NCBI GenBank assembly: GCA_913063375.1 | Contig: CAJXXR010000022.1 | Span: 1-51,961, forward strand | DNA length: 51,961 nt | Source: an uncultured Flavobacteriales bacterium | GTDB lineage: Bacteria > Bacteroidota > Bacteroidia > Flavobacteriales > CAJXXR01 | Direction of reading: 5' to 3' | In this document: positions 1-10,600 of the stretch, piece by piece | Layout of the letters: every line of letters begins with the position of its first letter | Numbering within the stretch: the stretch's first letter is position 1 | Notes under the pieces: model-generated | Told to the model about the DNA's origin: nothing | The model's input: only the letters and a program-made list of their open reading frames with translations | The model's database searches: none | Position numbers and translations under genes: made by a program

Positions 1-33
1 CATCATCCTAGCTTTCGGTGTAAATGTATACAT
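1..33 (-). CDS. actF: ActF, alternative complex III subunit (first 11 codons only)
   Basis: The reverse strand reads ATG at 33-31 followed by an open frame MYTFTPKARMM that runs off the left edge. It starts 20 bases after the actE stop, on the same strand. ActF is the NrfD/PsrC-like membrane subunit that follows ActE in Bacteroidota act operons, and a start of the type MYTF is what I remember for this subunit. The call rests on operon position plus these few residues, so it is a well-placed guess rather than a domain hit. Confidence 0.6.
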   Translation of the reverse strand, partial: MYTFTPKARMM

Positions 34-53
34 TTCTTAGGCTATTATTTCGT

Positions 54-647
54 TTACTTATTCCCTTGTTGTAACTCATGTACATACTGTACAATCTTCC
101 ATCTCTCGTCTGACATCAACTGAGAAGCGTGTGGCCCCATTGCGTTAAGACCGAAAGTAATTGTATGATAAATTTCTCCATCATTCATTTCACTCATAGT
201 CCCACCAGAACGTCTAATTGCGGCAGCATCTGCATATGATGGTATTCCACCATAAACAGGGTTTTGAATTGTCCCTTTTCCATCACCTGTTTTTCCGTGA
301 CAGTGTGCACAGAACATTTGGTACAACTCCTTCCCTTCTGCAAGGTTTGCTGAAGTCGCTTCCAATGGATTGGTCAATTCTAGACCGGCACGTTTAAACT
401 CTTCCAAAGAAGCACCATATTCAAATGGAGTAAATCCTCTTGGGATAGTTCCAGCCACAGGAGTTCTTGCTACAGAACTATCTGCGAATACAGCATTACC
501 TGCATATGTCTCTAGAGAAGGAGAACGGTACATGTTTGGCATGTACTCAAATCCAGTATTCTCTCCATTTCCACCACAAGAACTAAGAAGTAATGCGGCC
601 GTGCACGAAGCAAGTAGGGTACGACTTAATTTTTTCATCATCTTCAT
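54..647 (-). CDS. actE: ActE, mono-heme cytochrome c lipoprotein of alternative complex III
   Basis: A 197-residue exported lipoprotein: basic N-terminus, hydrophobic stretch and lipobox LSSC with Cys24 as the predicted lipidated residue. A single c-type heme motif CAHCH lies at residues 113-117 in a class I cytochrome c fold (residues about 100-195); the Met in NAMGPH is a plausible sixth heme ligand. In ACIII this subunit sits at the periplasmic face and passes electrons from the multiheme ActA towards a terminal oxidase or soluble carrier. It begins 11 bases after the actD stop and is followed by actF, so it belongs to the act operon. Several in-frame Met codons lie near the start (MKMMKK); I kept the first. 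Family assignment follows from order and motifs. Confidence 0.9.
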   Translation of the reverse strand: MKMMKKLSRTLLASCTAALLLSSCGGNGENTGFEYMPNMYRSPSLETYAGNAVFADSSVARTPVAGTIPRGFTPFEYGASLEEFKRAGLELTNPLEATSANLAEGKELYQMFCAHCHGKTGDGKGTIQNPVYGGIPSYADAAAIRRSGGTMSEMNDGEIYHTITFGLNAMGPHASQLMSDERWKIVQYVHELQQGNK

Positions 648-658
648 ATTCTTGCGAA

Positions 659-1186
659 TTAATGGTTTTCTTCTTTTTCGGTTACTTCAATAGCACCAGT
701 TTCTCTCATAAGATCTTTGATCTCAGAAGTATCACCGTTCACATGAATTTCCATAAGGAATTTATCATCTGTTGTTCTTGGATCTGGACTAGATGTTTTA
801 GCTCCAGGATACAGTTTACAACGGATCAAATAAGTAATTACCATCAAGTGACCTGCAAACAATACAGTAATCTCAAATGTAATTGGAATAAATGCCGGTA
901 GGTTATCAATCAAAGTAAAGTTTGGCTTACCCCCGATATTTTGTGGCCAGTTATAAATCATAATGTACCACATCATCCATATTGCGAATGCTGCTCCAAT
1001 AACACCATAGATGAAAGAGCAAATTGCAAGACGACTTTCTTTTAATCCCATTGCATGATCAAGACCGTGCATTGGAAAAGGTGTATACACCTCATCAATA
1101 TGATGTCCTTTACTACGGATAGCTTTTACACCGTCCATCAACACATCATCATCATCGTATAATCCGTAAACTATCTTAGTGCTCAT
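659..1186 (-). CDS. actD: ActD, alternative complex III membrane subunit (DUF3341 type)
   Basis: A 175-residue protein with a short soluble N-terminal part, two hydrophobic helices (around residues 55-78 and 95-120) and a soluble C-terminal tail, the layout of ActD. The frame stays open 14 codons further upstream, but the start at 1186 (MSTKIVYGLYDDD) is preferred because the protein then begins with the conserved part of the family and because it overlaps the end of actC by only 11 bases, a typical translational coupling. ActD helps to anchor ACIII in the membrane; it carries no cofactor and I see no heme or Fe-S motif. It lies between actC and actE. Confidence 0.9.
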   Translation of the reverse strand: MSTKIVYGLYDDDDVLMDGVKAIRSKGHHIDEVYTPFPMHGLDHAMGLKESRLAICSFIYGVIGAAFAIWMMWYIMIYNWPQNIGGKPNFTLIDNLPAFIPITFEITVLFAGHLMVITYLIRCKLYPGAKTSSPDPRTTDDKFLMEIHVNGDTSEIKDLMRETGAIEVTEKEENH

Positions 1187-2564
1187 CCTTTCGATCTTTT
1201 TTGTATTGAGAACCTGACGACTTAACAATTGATTTCAATTCCGCCTGTGCAATTACAGGGAATGTTCTAGAGTATAATAAGAACAATACAAAGAAGAAAC
1301 CGATGGTACCGATAAAAATACTCACATCAACAAATGATGGTGAGAACATCGACCAACTAGATGGTAAGTAATCTCTGTGAAGTGAAGTAACAATAATAAC
1401 AAAACGCTCGAACCACATTCCAATATTTACAATAATTGAAATAATGAATGTGAAAGCGATACTTGTTCTTAGTTTTTTGAACCACATGAACTGTGGAGAG
1501 AACACATTACATGACATCATACACCAGTATGCCCACGCGTAGGGTCCAGTTGCACGATTCAAGAATGCATATTGTTCATATTCAACACCTGAATAATAAG
1601 CGATGAACAACTCTGTAATATAAGCAACCCCAACTATAGATCCGGTTACCATGATTACGATATTCATCAATTCGATATGTTGAATTGTGATATACGACTG
1701 TAGTCCCGGTATAACTTTACGCATAACTAAAAGCAGCGTTTGTACCATTGCGAAACCAGAGAAGATTGCTCCAGCAACGAAATAAGGAGGGAAGATAGTA
1801 GTATGCCAACCTGGAATTACCGAGGTAGCGAAATCCATAGATACAATCGTGTGTACAGAAAGTACCAATGGTGTAGCTAAACCTGCCAATACCAAAGAAA
1901 TCAATTCAAATCTTTGCCAGTGTTTTGCTTTACCACTCCATCCAAAAGAAAGAATCTGATAGATTTTTTGAGTTGCCTTACCAGTTTTAGCTCTATCACG
2001 GATCATGGCAAAATCAGGAATCAATCCCATGTACCAGAATACCAAAGAAACTGAAAGGTAAGTAGAGATGGCAAATACATCCCAAAGAAGCGGCGAGTTA
2101 AAGTTTACCCACAAAGAACCAAATTGGTTTGGAAGCGGTAATACATAATACGCCAACCATGGACGCCCCATGTGAATGATAGGGAACAAACCAGCTTGAA
2201 CTACAGCGAAAATAGTCATCGCTTCAGCAGAACGGTTAATAGACATTCTCCATTTCTGACGGAAAAGTAGAAGTACTGCTGAAATCAAAGTTCCAGCGTG
2301 ACCGATACCAACCCACCAAACGAAGTTAGTGATATCCCATGCCCAGTTAACAGTCTTATTAAGACCCCAAACACCGATACCTTCACCTACTGTGTAAGCG
2401 ATACAACCCATTCCCCAAAGGAAAGTGGCTAATGAGATAATGAATAACGTCCACCAATGTTTATTTGCTCGTCCTTCAATAGGAGCAGCAATATCTTCCG
2501 TAATTTGACTGTACGTTTTATCGTTCAGAACAAGTGGCTCACGTATAGGAGATTCGTAATGCAT
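1176..2564 (-). CDS. actC: ActC, NrfD/PsrC-like quinol-binding membrane subunit of alternative complex III
   Basis: A 462-residue polytopic membrane protein with about ten long hydrophobic segments after a soluble N-terminal arm of about 35 residues. The start (MHYESPIREPLV) and motifs such as WWVGIGHAGT and HMGRPW are characteristic of the NrfD/PsrC family member ActC. In alternative complex III, ActC binds menaquinol near the periplasmic side, next to the Fe-S subunit ActB. It starts 33 bases after the actB stop, and its last codons overlap actD. The length is normal for the family and no key motif looks broken. Confidence 0.93.
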   Translation of the reverse strand: MHYESPIREPLVLNDKTYSQITEDIAAPIEGRANKHWWTLFIISLATFLWGMGCIAYTVGEGIGVWGLNKTVNWAWDITNFVWWVGIGHAGTLISAVLLLFRQKWRMSINRSAEAMTIFAVVQAGLFPIIHMGRPWLAYYVLPLPNQFGSLWVNFNSPLLWDVFAISTYLSVSLVFWYMGLIPDFAMIRDRAKTGKATQKIYQILSFGWSGKAKHWQRFELISLVLAGLATPLVLSVHTIVSMDFATSVIPGWHTTIFPPYFVAGAIFSGFAMVQTLLLVMRKVIPGLQSYITIQHIELMNIVIMVTGSIVGVAYITELFIAYYSGVEYEQYAFLNRATGPYAWAYWCMMSCNVFSPQFMWFKKLRTSIAFTFIISIIVNIGMWFERFVIIVTSLHRDYLPSSWSMFSPSFVDVSIFIGTIGFFFVLFLLYSRTFPVIAQAELKSIVKSSGSQYKKDRKDEH

Positions 2565-2597
2565 AATATATATTTTATATCAATTTGCCGGTTAGGA

Positions 2598-5500
2598 TTA
2601 CTTGTTTCTAACTTTTGTTTGGTAAACCACAGATGGGTTTGTACCAACCTCTTCCAATAAGAAGTAAGATCTAGGTCCTTCCTTAACTTTGGAAAGGTTT
2701 GAATCTTTATCTAAGGCATCTCCGAAGACCATCGCTCCTGTGTCACAAGCCGCAGCACAAGCAGTTAATGCATCTCCATCTTTCAATTGACGTCCTTCTT
2801 TCTTGGCATCAAGCTTAGCACGTTGTAGCATGTGAACACACATCGTACATTTCTCCATTACCCCTCTAGAACGAACAACAACATCTGGATTCAATACCAT
2901 TTTTCCAAGATCATCATTCATGTTGAAATCGAACTTGTTATTATCAGAATACTGGAACCAGTTGAAACGTCTTACTTTATAAGGACAGTTGTTTGCACAG
3001 TAACGAGTACCGATACAACGGTTATACGCCATGTGGTTCAAACCTTCCATAGAATGTGAAGTAGCAGCTACTGGACAAACAGTCTCACAGGGAGCGTTGT
3101 TACAGTGCTGACACATTACAGGCTGGAATACTACCTCTGGAGTTTCTGAAGGAATCTCCATTTCAAGGAACATATCCATAGCACCACCTACACCTTCATA
3201 TCCAGCATCAGCAGTCGCATTTTCTTTTGTAGTATCAGAAGAATAGTAACGGTCAATACGCAACCAGTGCATATCTCTACTCTTACGTACTTCTTCTTTA
3301 CCAACTACAGGCACATTATTCTCAGCGTGACAAGCCACAACACAAGCAGAACATCCTGTACATTTTGTTAAGTCAATACTCAAGTTCCAGAAGTGGACAT
3401 CTCTTTCGTGATTTTCCCAAAGTGTAACTTTACTTAATGGTTGGATTCCTTTGTGTGTAGCCAAAGTCATTGGAGCATTGCTTACCTTAGGGTTAGCAAT
3501 AAACTCTTCCAAAGTACTTTCACGAACGATCTTATCACGTCCCATCATTGTACTTGCAACTTGAGTCATAGCGAACTCATGCTCTCCGTCTACTAATTCA
3601 ACAGACACATTATATTGTGTATTGCTGAAGTTTTGATAGAATGGGAATGCATTTACACCAACGTTGTCAGCTGCTTTACCTTCATTCATTCTACCGTAAC
3701 CGAAGGCCAAACCTACAGTACCTGCTTTTTGACCTGGTTGGATAAGAACCGGTACAATGACCTCAGCTCCATTCAAGCTAAGTTTTGCCAAATTACCATT
3801 CACACCACCATTCGACTGCATTGGATTTGCAAAACCATTCGCTTTTGCATCCGCTACTGACATGGTCAAGTAGTTATCCCAAGTAGTTCTGCTAATTGGA
3901 TCTGGTAACTCTTGCAACCAAGGGTTGTTTGCATGTGTTCCGATACCAATACCAGACTTAGTATAAAAAGTAAGCTCTGTTCCTTTTGCAGAACTAGCTT
4001 CTTTTTTCAATTCTTGTGCATACTTATTAAGATCTGCATTGAATGTCATTTCAGTTGCCTCAACAGCAGAACTGAAGAATCCATCATGTAGCGCAGAGCT
4101 CCATGAAGCCAATCCTAATACATTTGCTTTCCAGTTATTCTTAATATAGCTGTAGAAGTCCATTTCACTTCCCATCCATGCCAAGAATACATCTTGCCAT
4201 TGTTTGGTATCGAAAAGTGGAGCAATTGTAGGCTGTGCTAAACTATAGAAACCATCTATTGGCATAGCATCATTCCAACTTTCGAAGAAGTGATTATTTG
4301 GTAGAATATATTGACATTCTGAAGCTGTCTCATCTGCTTTTCCTGAGAAAGAAACTGAAAGTTTTACTTTCTTCAATCCAGCAGCAAAGTCAGCACTATT
4401 TGCCAATGTATACATTGGGTTTACTTGGTGCATCATAATAGCTGCAACCTTTCCACCTTTCATATCTTTAATCAATGCATTCACTGCAGCATCATCTCCT
4501 TGTTTCAAGTGAGAAGCTGTAGAAATACTTATAGTCGAACCATAGTTTGACAGCAATTCGTTGATCCCGTTAACAACCAACTGAAGTGCTACATTACTAC
4601 TTCCAGCAACAACCAATGATTTACCTTTGGCTTTCCAAAGATCATTAGCAGCCTTTTCGATCTGTGCATTCAACTTAGAATCCAAGTTAACCGTCAATGT
4701 TGGTTGACCAGCTTTCTTAGCAATTGCATTATAAATAGCAACTGCGATCATTCCTTGTTGAGAAGCTTTAACTGGGTGACGGAAATCCGCATTAGAACCA
4801 GTTAGAGACATATTAGATTCAAATTGGTAATGACGTGACATCATACCAGTATCTGCATTTCTTCCTTTTGCAAATTGTTTTCTGTGATCTAACTCAGTCC
4901 AATCTTGCAAGAAGTCAGCTGCCAAAGAAACGATTACGTCTGCCTTATCAAAACGATAAGTTGGCATTACGCGTTTCCCGAAGCTCAATGCATTTGCTTC
5001 AAGCATTGCAGAATGCGAAACTGCATCATACGTTACGTGCTCGAAGTTTGAATATTTAGCTTTAAATTCTTCAATCAACACCTTAGAAGATGGACTGATC
5101 AAAGTAGAAGTCATGAAAACAACTTTTTCATTAGAACCAGCAAACTGATCTAATTTAGTTTTCACATCTGCCATTGCTGAATTCCAATCTGTAGCTGCAC
5201 CATCTTTCATTGGAGCAGTCAATCTTTTAGAATCGTACAATGAAAGTACTGACCCTTGGATACGTGGACTTAATCCAGATCCATAAGGAGCATCAGTATT
5301 CCCTTTGATATTGATTGGTCTACCTTCTCTTGTTTTAACAAGTACAGAAGCGTACTCGTGTCCATCAAAATAAGCAGATGCATACCAGTTTGCAATTCCA
5401 GGAATTACTTCTTCTGGTTTTACAACGTAAGGGATAGCATGTTGCACAGGAGTCTCACAAGCAGCGATAGTTGCTGCAGCAGTACTGAATCCTAAAAATT

Positions 5501-5666
5501 TTAGGAAATCTCTTCGTGAAGTGGAATTACCTTCCAAATTCTCTTCATTCCCAAGGAATTCATTCGTCGAAACTTCGTTCACGAATTCCTTTTCAGCGTG
5601 CTCTTTAAGTATTGAGTTATTTTCTAACTCATGCATACTTTGGAAATATATTTTTTCTTTTGCCAT
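2598..5666 (-). CDS. actB: ActB, fused molybdopterin-like and Fe-S subunit of alternative complex III
   Basis: A 1022-residue protein fusing an N-terminal half related to molybdopterin oxidoreductases (B1) with a C-terminal ferredoxin-like half (B2). An unusually long N-region precedes a twin-arginine motif (SRRDFLKFLGF, residues 50-60), and the export signal ends in a lipobox-like AAC at Cys70, so it is probably folded before export and may be lipid-anchored. The C-terminal half has four Cys clusters (CTGCSACVVAC, CQHCNNAPCETVC, CIGTRYCANNC, CTMC and CAAAC) fit for several Fe-S centres. In ACIII the B1 part has lost its molybdenum cofactor and the clusters carry electrons from quinol to the hemes. 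It follows actA by 21 bases. Confidence 0.95.
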   Translation of the reverse strand: MAKEKIYFQSMHELENNSILKEHAEKEFVNEVSTNEFLGNEENLEGNSTSRRDFLKFLGFSTAAATIAACETPVQHAIPYVVKPEEVIPGIANWYASAYFDGHEYASVLVKTREGRPINIKGNTDAPYGSGLSPRIQGSVLSLYDSKRLTAPMKDGAATDWNSAMADVKTKLDQFAGSNEKVVFMTSTLISPSSKVLIEEFKAKYSNFEHVTYDAVSHSAMLEANALSFGKRVMPTYRFDKADVIVSLAADFLQDWTELDHRKQFAKGRNADTGMMSRHYQFESNMSLTGSNADFRHPVKASQQGMIAVAIYNAIAKKAGQPTLTVNLDSKLNAQIEKAANDLWKAKGKSLVVAGSSNVALQLVVNGINELLSNYGSTISISTASHLKQGDDAAVNALIKDMKGGKVAAIMMHQVNPMYTLANSADFAAGLKKVKLSVSFSGKADETASECQYILPNNHFFESWNDAMPIDGFYSLAQPTIAPLFDTKQWQDVFLAWMGSEMDFYSYIKNNWKANVLGLASWSSALHDGFFSSAVEATEMTFNADLNKYAQELKKEASSAKGTELTFYTKSGIGIGTHANNPWLQELPDPISRTTWDNYLTMSVADAKANGFANPMQSNGGVNGNLAKLSLNGAEVIVPVLIQPGQKAGTVGLAFGYGRMNEGKAADNVGVNAFPFYQNFSNTQYNVSVELVDGEHEFAMTQVASTMMGRDKIVRESTLEEFIANPKVSNAPMTLATHKGIQPLSKVTLWENHERDVHFWNLSIDLTKCTGCSACVVACHAENNVPVVGKEEVRKSRDMHWLRIDRYYSSDTTKENATADAGYEGVGGAMDMFLEMEIPSETPEVVFQPVMCQHCNNAPCETVCPVAATSHSMEGLNHMAYNRCIGTRYCANNCPYKVRRFNWFQYSDNNKFDFNMNDDLGKMVLNPDVVVRSRGVMEKCTMCVHMLQRAKLDAKKEGRQLKDGDALTACAAACDTGAMVFGDALDKDSNLSKVKEGPRSYFLLEEVGTNPSVVYQTKVRNK

Positions 5667-5687
5667 TTTCTGAAAAACTATTTGGAA

Positions 5688-6914
5688 TTAGTAATGACAC
5701 TTACCACATTCGGTTCCACCAATCTTTTCAACAGTAATTTTTTCACCATTGAATTTATCTGCCCAATTCTCATTCATGTGCTCGTAATAAGGATTGTCAG
5801 TATCCACCTCAGTTTCTCTGTGACAATCTATACACCAACCCATAGTAAGAGGAGAATGTTGTTCAACAACATCCATTTCTTCAATTGCGCCATGACAAGT
5901 CTGACACTCTTGATTCCCTGCATTTACGTGCTGAGAGTGATTAAAGTAAACCAAATCAGGAAGATTGTGAATCTTAATCCATTTGATTGGCTTCTTTTCG
6001 TATCCTTCAATATAAGTTCTAGTTTCTGGATCGAAACCAACAGCCTCATATATTTTGTTAATCTCTGTAGTACCCGTTTGAGTTCCTTCGTTGATATATG
6101 TATGACAGTTCATACAAACATTTGCAGATGGAATACCTGACGTCTTACTGTGTCTCGCACTTGAGTGACAGTAGTTACAGTCAATTCCATTCTCACCAGC
6201 GTGAATCTTGTGAGAGAATGCAATTGGTTGCTCTGGTTGATAACCTTGCGCCATACCTACAGTATCAAATACTCCAGCCCATGTAACTTTGATTCCTCCA
6301 ATAACAACTAATACAACCAAGACGATCATTACACCTGGATTAGCTTTTAGCCATCTCTTCAATGCAACATGAAGGCTTACAACTTCCTCATCTGAAGCAC
6401 TCTTCAATGCATTTTTCGCTTTCACGACAGCATAAAGAGAAACCAACAAAATTAAAATTGCAATAAACAAAGTTGAAGTACTTGACCCTTGGGCCTCAAC
6501 TACTTCTTCAACTCCTCCTGCTTCAGCACCAGGCTTTACAACTACTGGAGGATTCTCGATATACGCTAGTATATCAAGGATTTGCTCATCCTTGAAATGC
6601 ATAAATGCACTCATCGGAATACTGTTGTATTCTTCAAAAATTGCAACAGCTTGCTCGTCTCCGGCTTTGATCAGATCCTGAGAATTACGGATCCAGCTCA
6701 ATAACCACTCCTGCTCTCTTCGCTCAGTAATTCCTGCCAATGCAGGTCCTACCATTTTCTTGTCTAATTTGTGACAAGAAGCACAATTCGCCTTGTATAA
6801 ATCAGCTCCATTTGCAACATCCTGAGCCTTCAATTCTGATGTTCCCAGAACCAAAGTCAGCCCTGTAAACAGCAAGCTCACAAAAAATAGACGTAACGAC
6901 TTTAAGTTTGTCAT
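5688..6914 (-). CDS. actA: ActA, multiheme cytochrome c subunit of alternative complex III
   Basis: A 408-residue cytochrome c that opens the act operon. A signal-like hydrophobic N-terminus is followed by a mono-heme cytochrome c domain (CASCH at 44-48, with IPMSAF as likely Met-ligand region near residue 101). Then come two hydrophobic segments (about 149-164 and 194-209) and a pentaheme domain with CNYCH, CMNCH, CQTCH, CIDCH and CGKCH; the last motif ends two residues before the C-terminus. I therefore count six heme-binding motifs. In ACIII the pentaheme part takes electrons from ActB Fe-S clusters. The N-terminal mono-heme domain could be a built-in electron exit. All motifs are intact. 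Confidence 0.93.
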   Translation of the reverse strand: MTNLKSLRLFFVSLLFTGLTLVLGTSELKAQDVANGADLYKANCASCHKLDKKMVGPALAGITERREQEWLLSWIRNSQDLIKAGDEQAVAIFEEYNSIPMSAFMHFKDEQILDILAYIENPPVVVKPGAEAGGVEEVVEAQGSSTSTLFIAILILLVSLYAVVKAKNALKSASDEEVVSLHVALKRWLKANPGVMIVLVVLVVIGGIKVTWAGVFDTVGMAQGYQPEQPIAFSHKIHAGENGIDCNYCHSSARHSKTSGIPSANVCMNCHTYINEGTQTGTTEINKIYEAVGFDPETRTYIEGYEKKPIKWIKIHNLPDLVYFNHSQHVNAGNQECQTCHGAIEEMDVVEQHSPLTMGWCIDCHRETEVDTDNPYYEHMNENWADKFNGEKITVEKIGGTECGKCHY

Positions 6915-7024
6915 TTCTACCTGGTGTATAAGTTTTTTATATTCGAAACTGTAATAATTTGTAAATCAAGTAGTTATACTCAATCGCTTCTATTTAGCTC
7001 CGAATGCCTAGTTTCACTCGTTTG

Positions 7025-7053
7025 CAAAAATAAAACAATAAAAATCTTAACAA
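7025..7053 (-). promoter_or_regulatory. Candidate Bacteroidota-type promoter of the act operon
   Basis: On the minus strand a -7 box TATTTTTG (7032-7025, matching TAnnTTTG) is preceded by TTG (7053-7051) with an 18-base spacer, slightly short of the usual 19-21. Transcription would start near 7018 and give a leader of about 100 bases before actA. The match is by eye. Confidence 0.5.
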
Positions 7054-7135
7054 TTATTAACCGCTCATATTTTATCAGTTTATACCTATTCTAAATAGTA
7101 GTGTAATTCAATTTCCTAAGCTCGCAGATTTATTT

Positions 7136-7143
7136 TAGCTTTG
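7136..7143 (+). promoter_or_regulatory. Candidate -7 box of the SPOR gene
   Basis: TAGCTTTG fits the TAnnTTTG consensus and lies 21 bases before the ATG at 7165. No clear TTG stands at the -33 position. It would give a very short leader and shares the intergenic region with the divergent act promoter. Confidence 0.4.
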
Positions 7144-7164
7144 CTTCTATCTAAATACAGAAAC

Positions 7165-7614
7165 ATGAAAAAGTTAATATTGTTGATTGTGACTATTCTG
7201 AGCAGTGCACACCTTGGGTTATCGGCACAAACAGAAGAACAACAGGATCAAAACAACAAAGACATCACCATTCATAGTGATATTAGACTAGAGCGTCTAC
7301 TGGCAAAAAAACTAGCCATCAACAAAGAAAACAACATGGTTGCTGTATACAGAATCCAATTGTATTCTGGAACTCGCTCTGGATCAAAGGCAAGCATGAA
7401 TAAAATAAAATCAATCCTTGGTAATCAATATGCGAATGTTACCTATGATCAACCCAACTTCAAAACGAAAGTTGGTGCCTATAGAACTGAAATGGAAGCG
7501 GAAAAGCAATTGAAAATTCTTAAAGAAGACTTCCCATTATCATTTGTTCTGAAAGAAGAAATTCCTTTTAAGGAATTGATCAAAAAAAGAAATAATACAA
7601 TAGGAACGTACTAA
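7165..7614 (+). CDS. Exported SPOR-domain-like protein
   Basis: A 149-residue protein with a signal peptide (MKKLILLIVTILSS, cleavage probably after the SAQ near residue 22), a charged linker, and a SPOR-like domain at about residues 59-131. The visible pattern is the family's RIQLYSG strand, an S/K-rich helix, then FKTKVGAYRTEMEAEKQL, in which VGAY/F..EAE.. is the second strand and helix. SPOR domains bind denuded peptidoglycan glycans, often at the division site. The frame is open from a TTG at 7141, but the ATG at 7165 begins a proper signal peptide and follows the -7 box, so I start there. It stands alone, divergent from act and convergent with the large repeat gene. Confidence 0.75.
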   Translation: MKKLILLIVTILSSAHLGLSAQTEEQQDQNNKDITIHSDIRLERLLAKKLAINKENNMVAVYRIQLYSGTRSGSKASMNKIKSILGNQYANVTYDQPNFKTKVGAYRTEMEAEKQLKILKEDFPLSFVLKEEIPFKELIKKRNNTIGTY

Positions 7615-7636
7615 CCGCGGAGCTTCTACCACGAAC

Positions 7637-7674
7637 ATAAAAGCCCCTATGATGACAATCATAGGGGCTTTTAT
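7637..7674. terminator. Bidirectional terminator between the SPOR gene and the giant repeat gene
   Basis: A near-perfect inverted repeat with arms reading AAAAGCCCCTATGAT and its complement and a 4-base GACA loop. A-rich and T-rich flanks on both sides make it work in either direction for the two convergent genes. Confidence 0.9.
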
Positions 7675-7691
7675 ATTTTAATATTTTCTCA

Positions 7692-10600
7692 TCATTCTTT
7701 CGTTAACTTCAGGATATAACTATTGTGATTTGTGCTTACATGCATAAAATACAATCCCCGACTTAGGTGAGAAAGATCTGCATCAAACTGAACACCATCG
7801 ATATCCACTTTACGATATACCTGCTCTCCTTTTGTACTGTAAACTGATATAGAAACATCGGTCTCATTCAGACCAAACTCCACCACCATATTACTCACCA
7901 CAGGATTTGGATAATAACGCAATTGTAAATCCTCTCTACTCACCTTATAGCAGGATGAAGTATCCACACAACCACTAGTTGTAACAATTACCGCATAATC
8001 ACCATAAGTAGGTGGCGTAAAGGTAGACCCTGTCTCTCCACTAACTACAGAACCAGCAACACAATCCAACCATTCGAAAGTTGAATTAACTGCATTCGCA
8101 GTAAAGGTAGTTCCAACAAAAGTGACCGAAGTATCAACTACCGCGAAGTTCACTTCAAAATTACAACTAGCAGAATTCCCATTGCCATCATCAACAGTAT
8201 ATGTGACCTGGGTAATTCCAGGATTATATAATTCAGCACCCGCATCACCTGCACCCGCACCAGAAGTTGCACCTGTCAATAGATAAGTAACTGTTGGGGT
8301 TCCACAATTATCTGTTAAGCCAGTAAGGGCTATCCCACCAACGGATGACTCACAGGTTACAATATCCATCGGACAAACAAAACTTACCGCCGAAGTATCT
8401 ACCACTTCCACTACCTGTGTTTGCGTGGTAATATTCCCTAATCCATCATCAAAACTCCATAGGATGGAATACTGACCCAAACTATTATACGTCAATGGAT
8501 CATTGGTTGTTCCTATTACTTGCCCGAAACAAGCATCGGTTGCCGTTGGCACATCTACAACCACCACCATACATTCGCCAACAACAGTAGACAACACAAT
8601 ACTATCTACTACTGGCGCAATAGTATCTTGCACAGTTACAGTCTGCTGCTGACTAACTACATTCCCATTCCCATCATCATAATACCAAACAATGGTATAA
8701 TTCCCTTGCGCATCATAATACATAGAATCTGAAGTAGTAGCATAAATTGTATCCATACAATTATCAATCGCTATAGGTGTTAACGTCACTAACGCATCAC
8801 ACTCCCCAAAAACAACAGGCAATGGATCCACTAACGCTAACGGCGCCGTAGTATCTATTAAAGATATCTCTTGTACTTGAGAACTTATATTTCCATAACC
8901 ATCGTCATAAGACCAGGTTACAAAATGACTTCCTAGATTCGAATAATAAAGACTATCCACTGTGGTTCCCCAAATAGTGTCACCACAATTATCTATAGAA
9001 GAAGGAATATTATTTACCATATAATCACATTCCGCCACCAATACAGGTAAGGTATCGATTGTAGGAATCGGTGCCGTGGTATCGATAACAGAAATTAATT
9101 GCGTCTGATCCGATACATTTCCATTTCCATCCTCATAGGTCCATGTAATAATATAATCACCTGGAATAGTATAGGTCAATGAGTCTGTTGTTGTTGCTTG
9201 AATCAAACCTTCACAATTATCCATTGCTTCAGGAATACTATCTACAATAACGGTACATTCTCCAGTCAAATCTAGTAAACTATCTACCAATGCGACTGGC
9301 GCAGAAATGTCTGCTATAATTACATTCTGAATTTGATCAGTACTATTCCCATGACCATCATCAAAGGTCCATGTAATTTGATAGGTTCCCTGACTCGTAT
9401 AATTTAAAGGATCCGTTGTAGTACCGGATAGTACTCCAGCACAATTGTCTGTTGCCGTAGGAATATCTACTACTGTAAGTTCACATTCCTCAACTAAATC
9501 CACTAATACTGTCACATCAAGTACTGGAGCGATATTGTCTGAAATAATTACATTTTGAATTTGAGTAATTGAATTCCCATTCCCATCATCATACGTCCAT
9601 GTAATGGTAAATGTTCCCTGAATAAAGAAGGTCAATAAATCGGTTGTTGTTCCCGATATTACCCCTACACAGTTATCTGTTGCTAATGGTGCGACAGAAA
9701 TAACCAATCCACATTGCCCTACTAAATCCGGTAAAGGAACCACATTAGGAACCGGAGCAGTCACATCATTAATTATAACAATTTGAATTTGACTAAAGCT
9801 ATTTCCATTGACATCTGTATATATCCAAGTGATAGAATAAGTACCTTGAGAGGTATAGGAAAGTGGATCACTTGTCACCCCTACAATACTACCTCCACAG
9901 GCATCTGTTGCTGTAGGATAAGTAGTTATCGTTAAACTAACTTCAGCAGTAAAATCAATTAACACAGCATTATCTGGAACAGGTGCAGTATTATCCTCTA
10001 CAACTACCGTTTGCTCTTGAGTCGAAACATTTCCATTCCCATCGTCATAGGTCCAAGTAATCGTATAGTATCCCTGAACGTCATAGTACAATGGATCTGT
10101 AGTGGTAGCCACTACCGTACCCGTTAAACTTGCTGTCAAACTGAATGTCGCAGTTGGATAAGTAGTTACAGAAACCGAACAATCCCCTGTAAGTACAGGA
10201 AGAGAATCTATCACCGGTACTGGCGCTTGATTATCATTTACTATTATTGTTTGCGTTTGTGTAGTTGTATTCCCATTAGCATCTGTAAATACCCAAGTGA
10301 TAATATAAACACCTTGCTCAGTATACACCAATGGATCTGTAGTGGTCCCAACTATAACACCAGAATAATTGTCTGTTGCTGTAGGAATGGTATCAACGGT
10401 AACCTCATAATCACCCGTAAGATCATCTAAAGTATCTTCATCTGATACTGGCGATGTCTCATCATCTACAATTACTGTTTGATCTTGCGTAGTGGAATTA
10501 CCTGTTGAATCTGTAAAGGTCCATATAATAACATACGTTCCTTGTTCGGTATAAATTAAAGGATCGGTTGTAGTCCCAATGATCACTCCATCATTATTAT

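Noticed and set aside
2598..5666. ActB as an active molybdenum enzyme
   Set aside because: It sits in an act operon, where the molybdopterin-like half is known to lack the cofactor; fusion to the Fe-S half is the Bacteroidota form.
5631..6140. Open frame of 169 codons on the plus strand opposite actA/actB
   Set aside because: It lies fully antisense to strongly supported genes and shows no domain or composition of its own.
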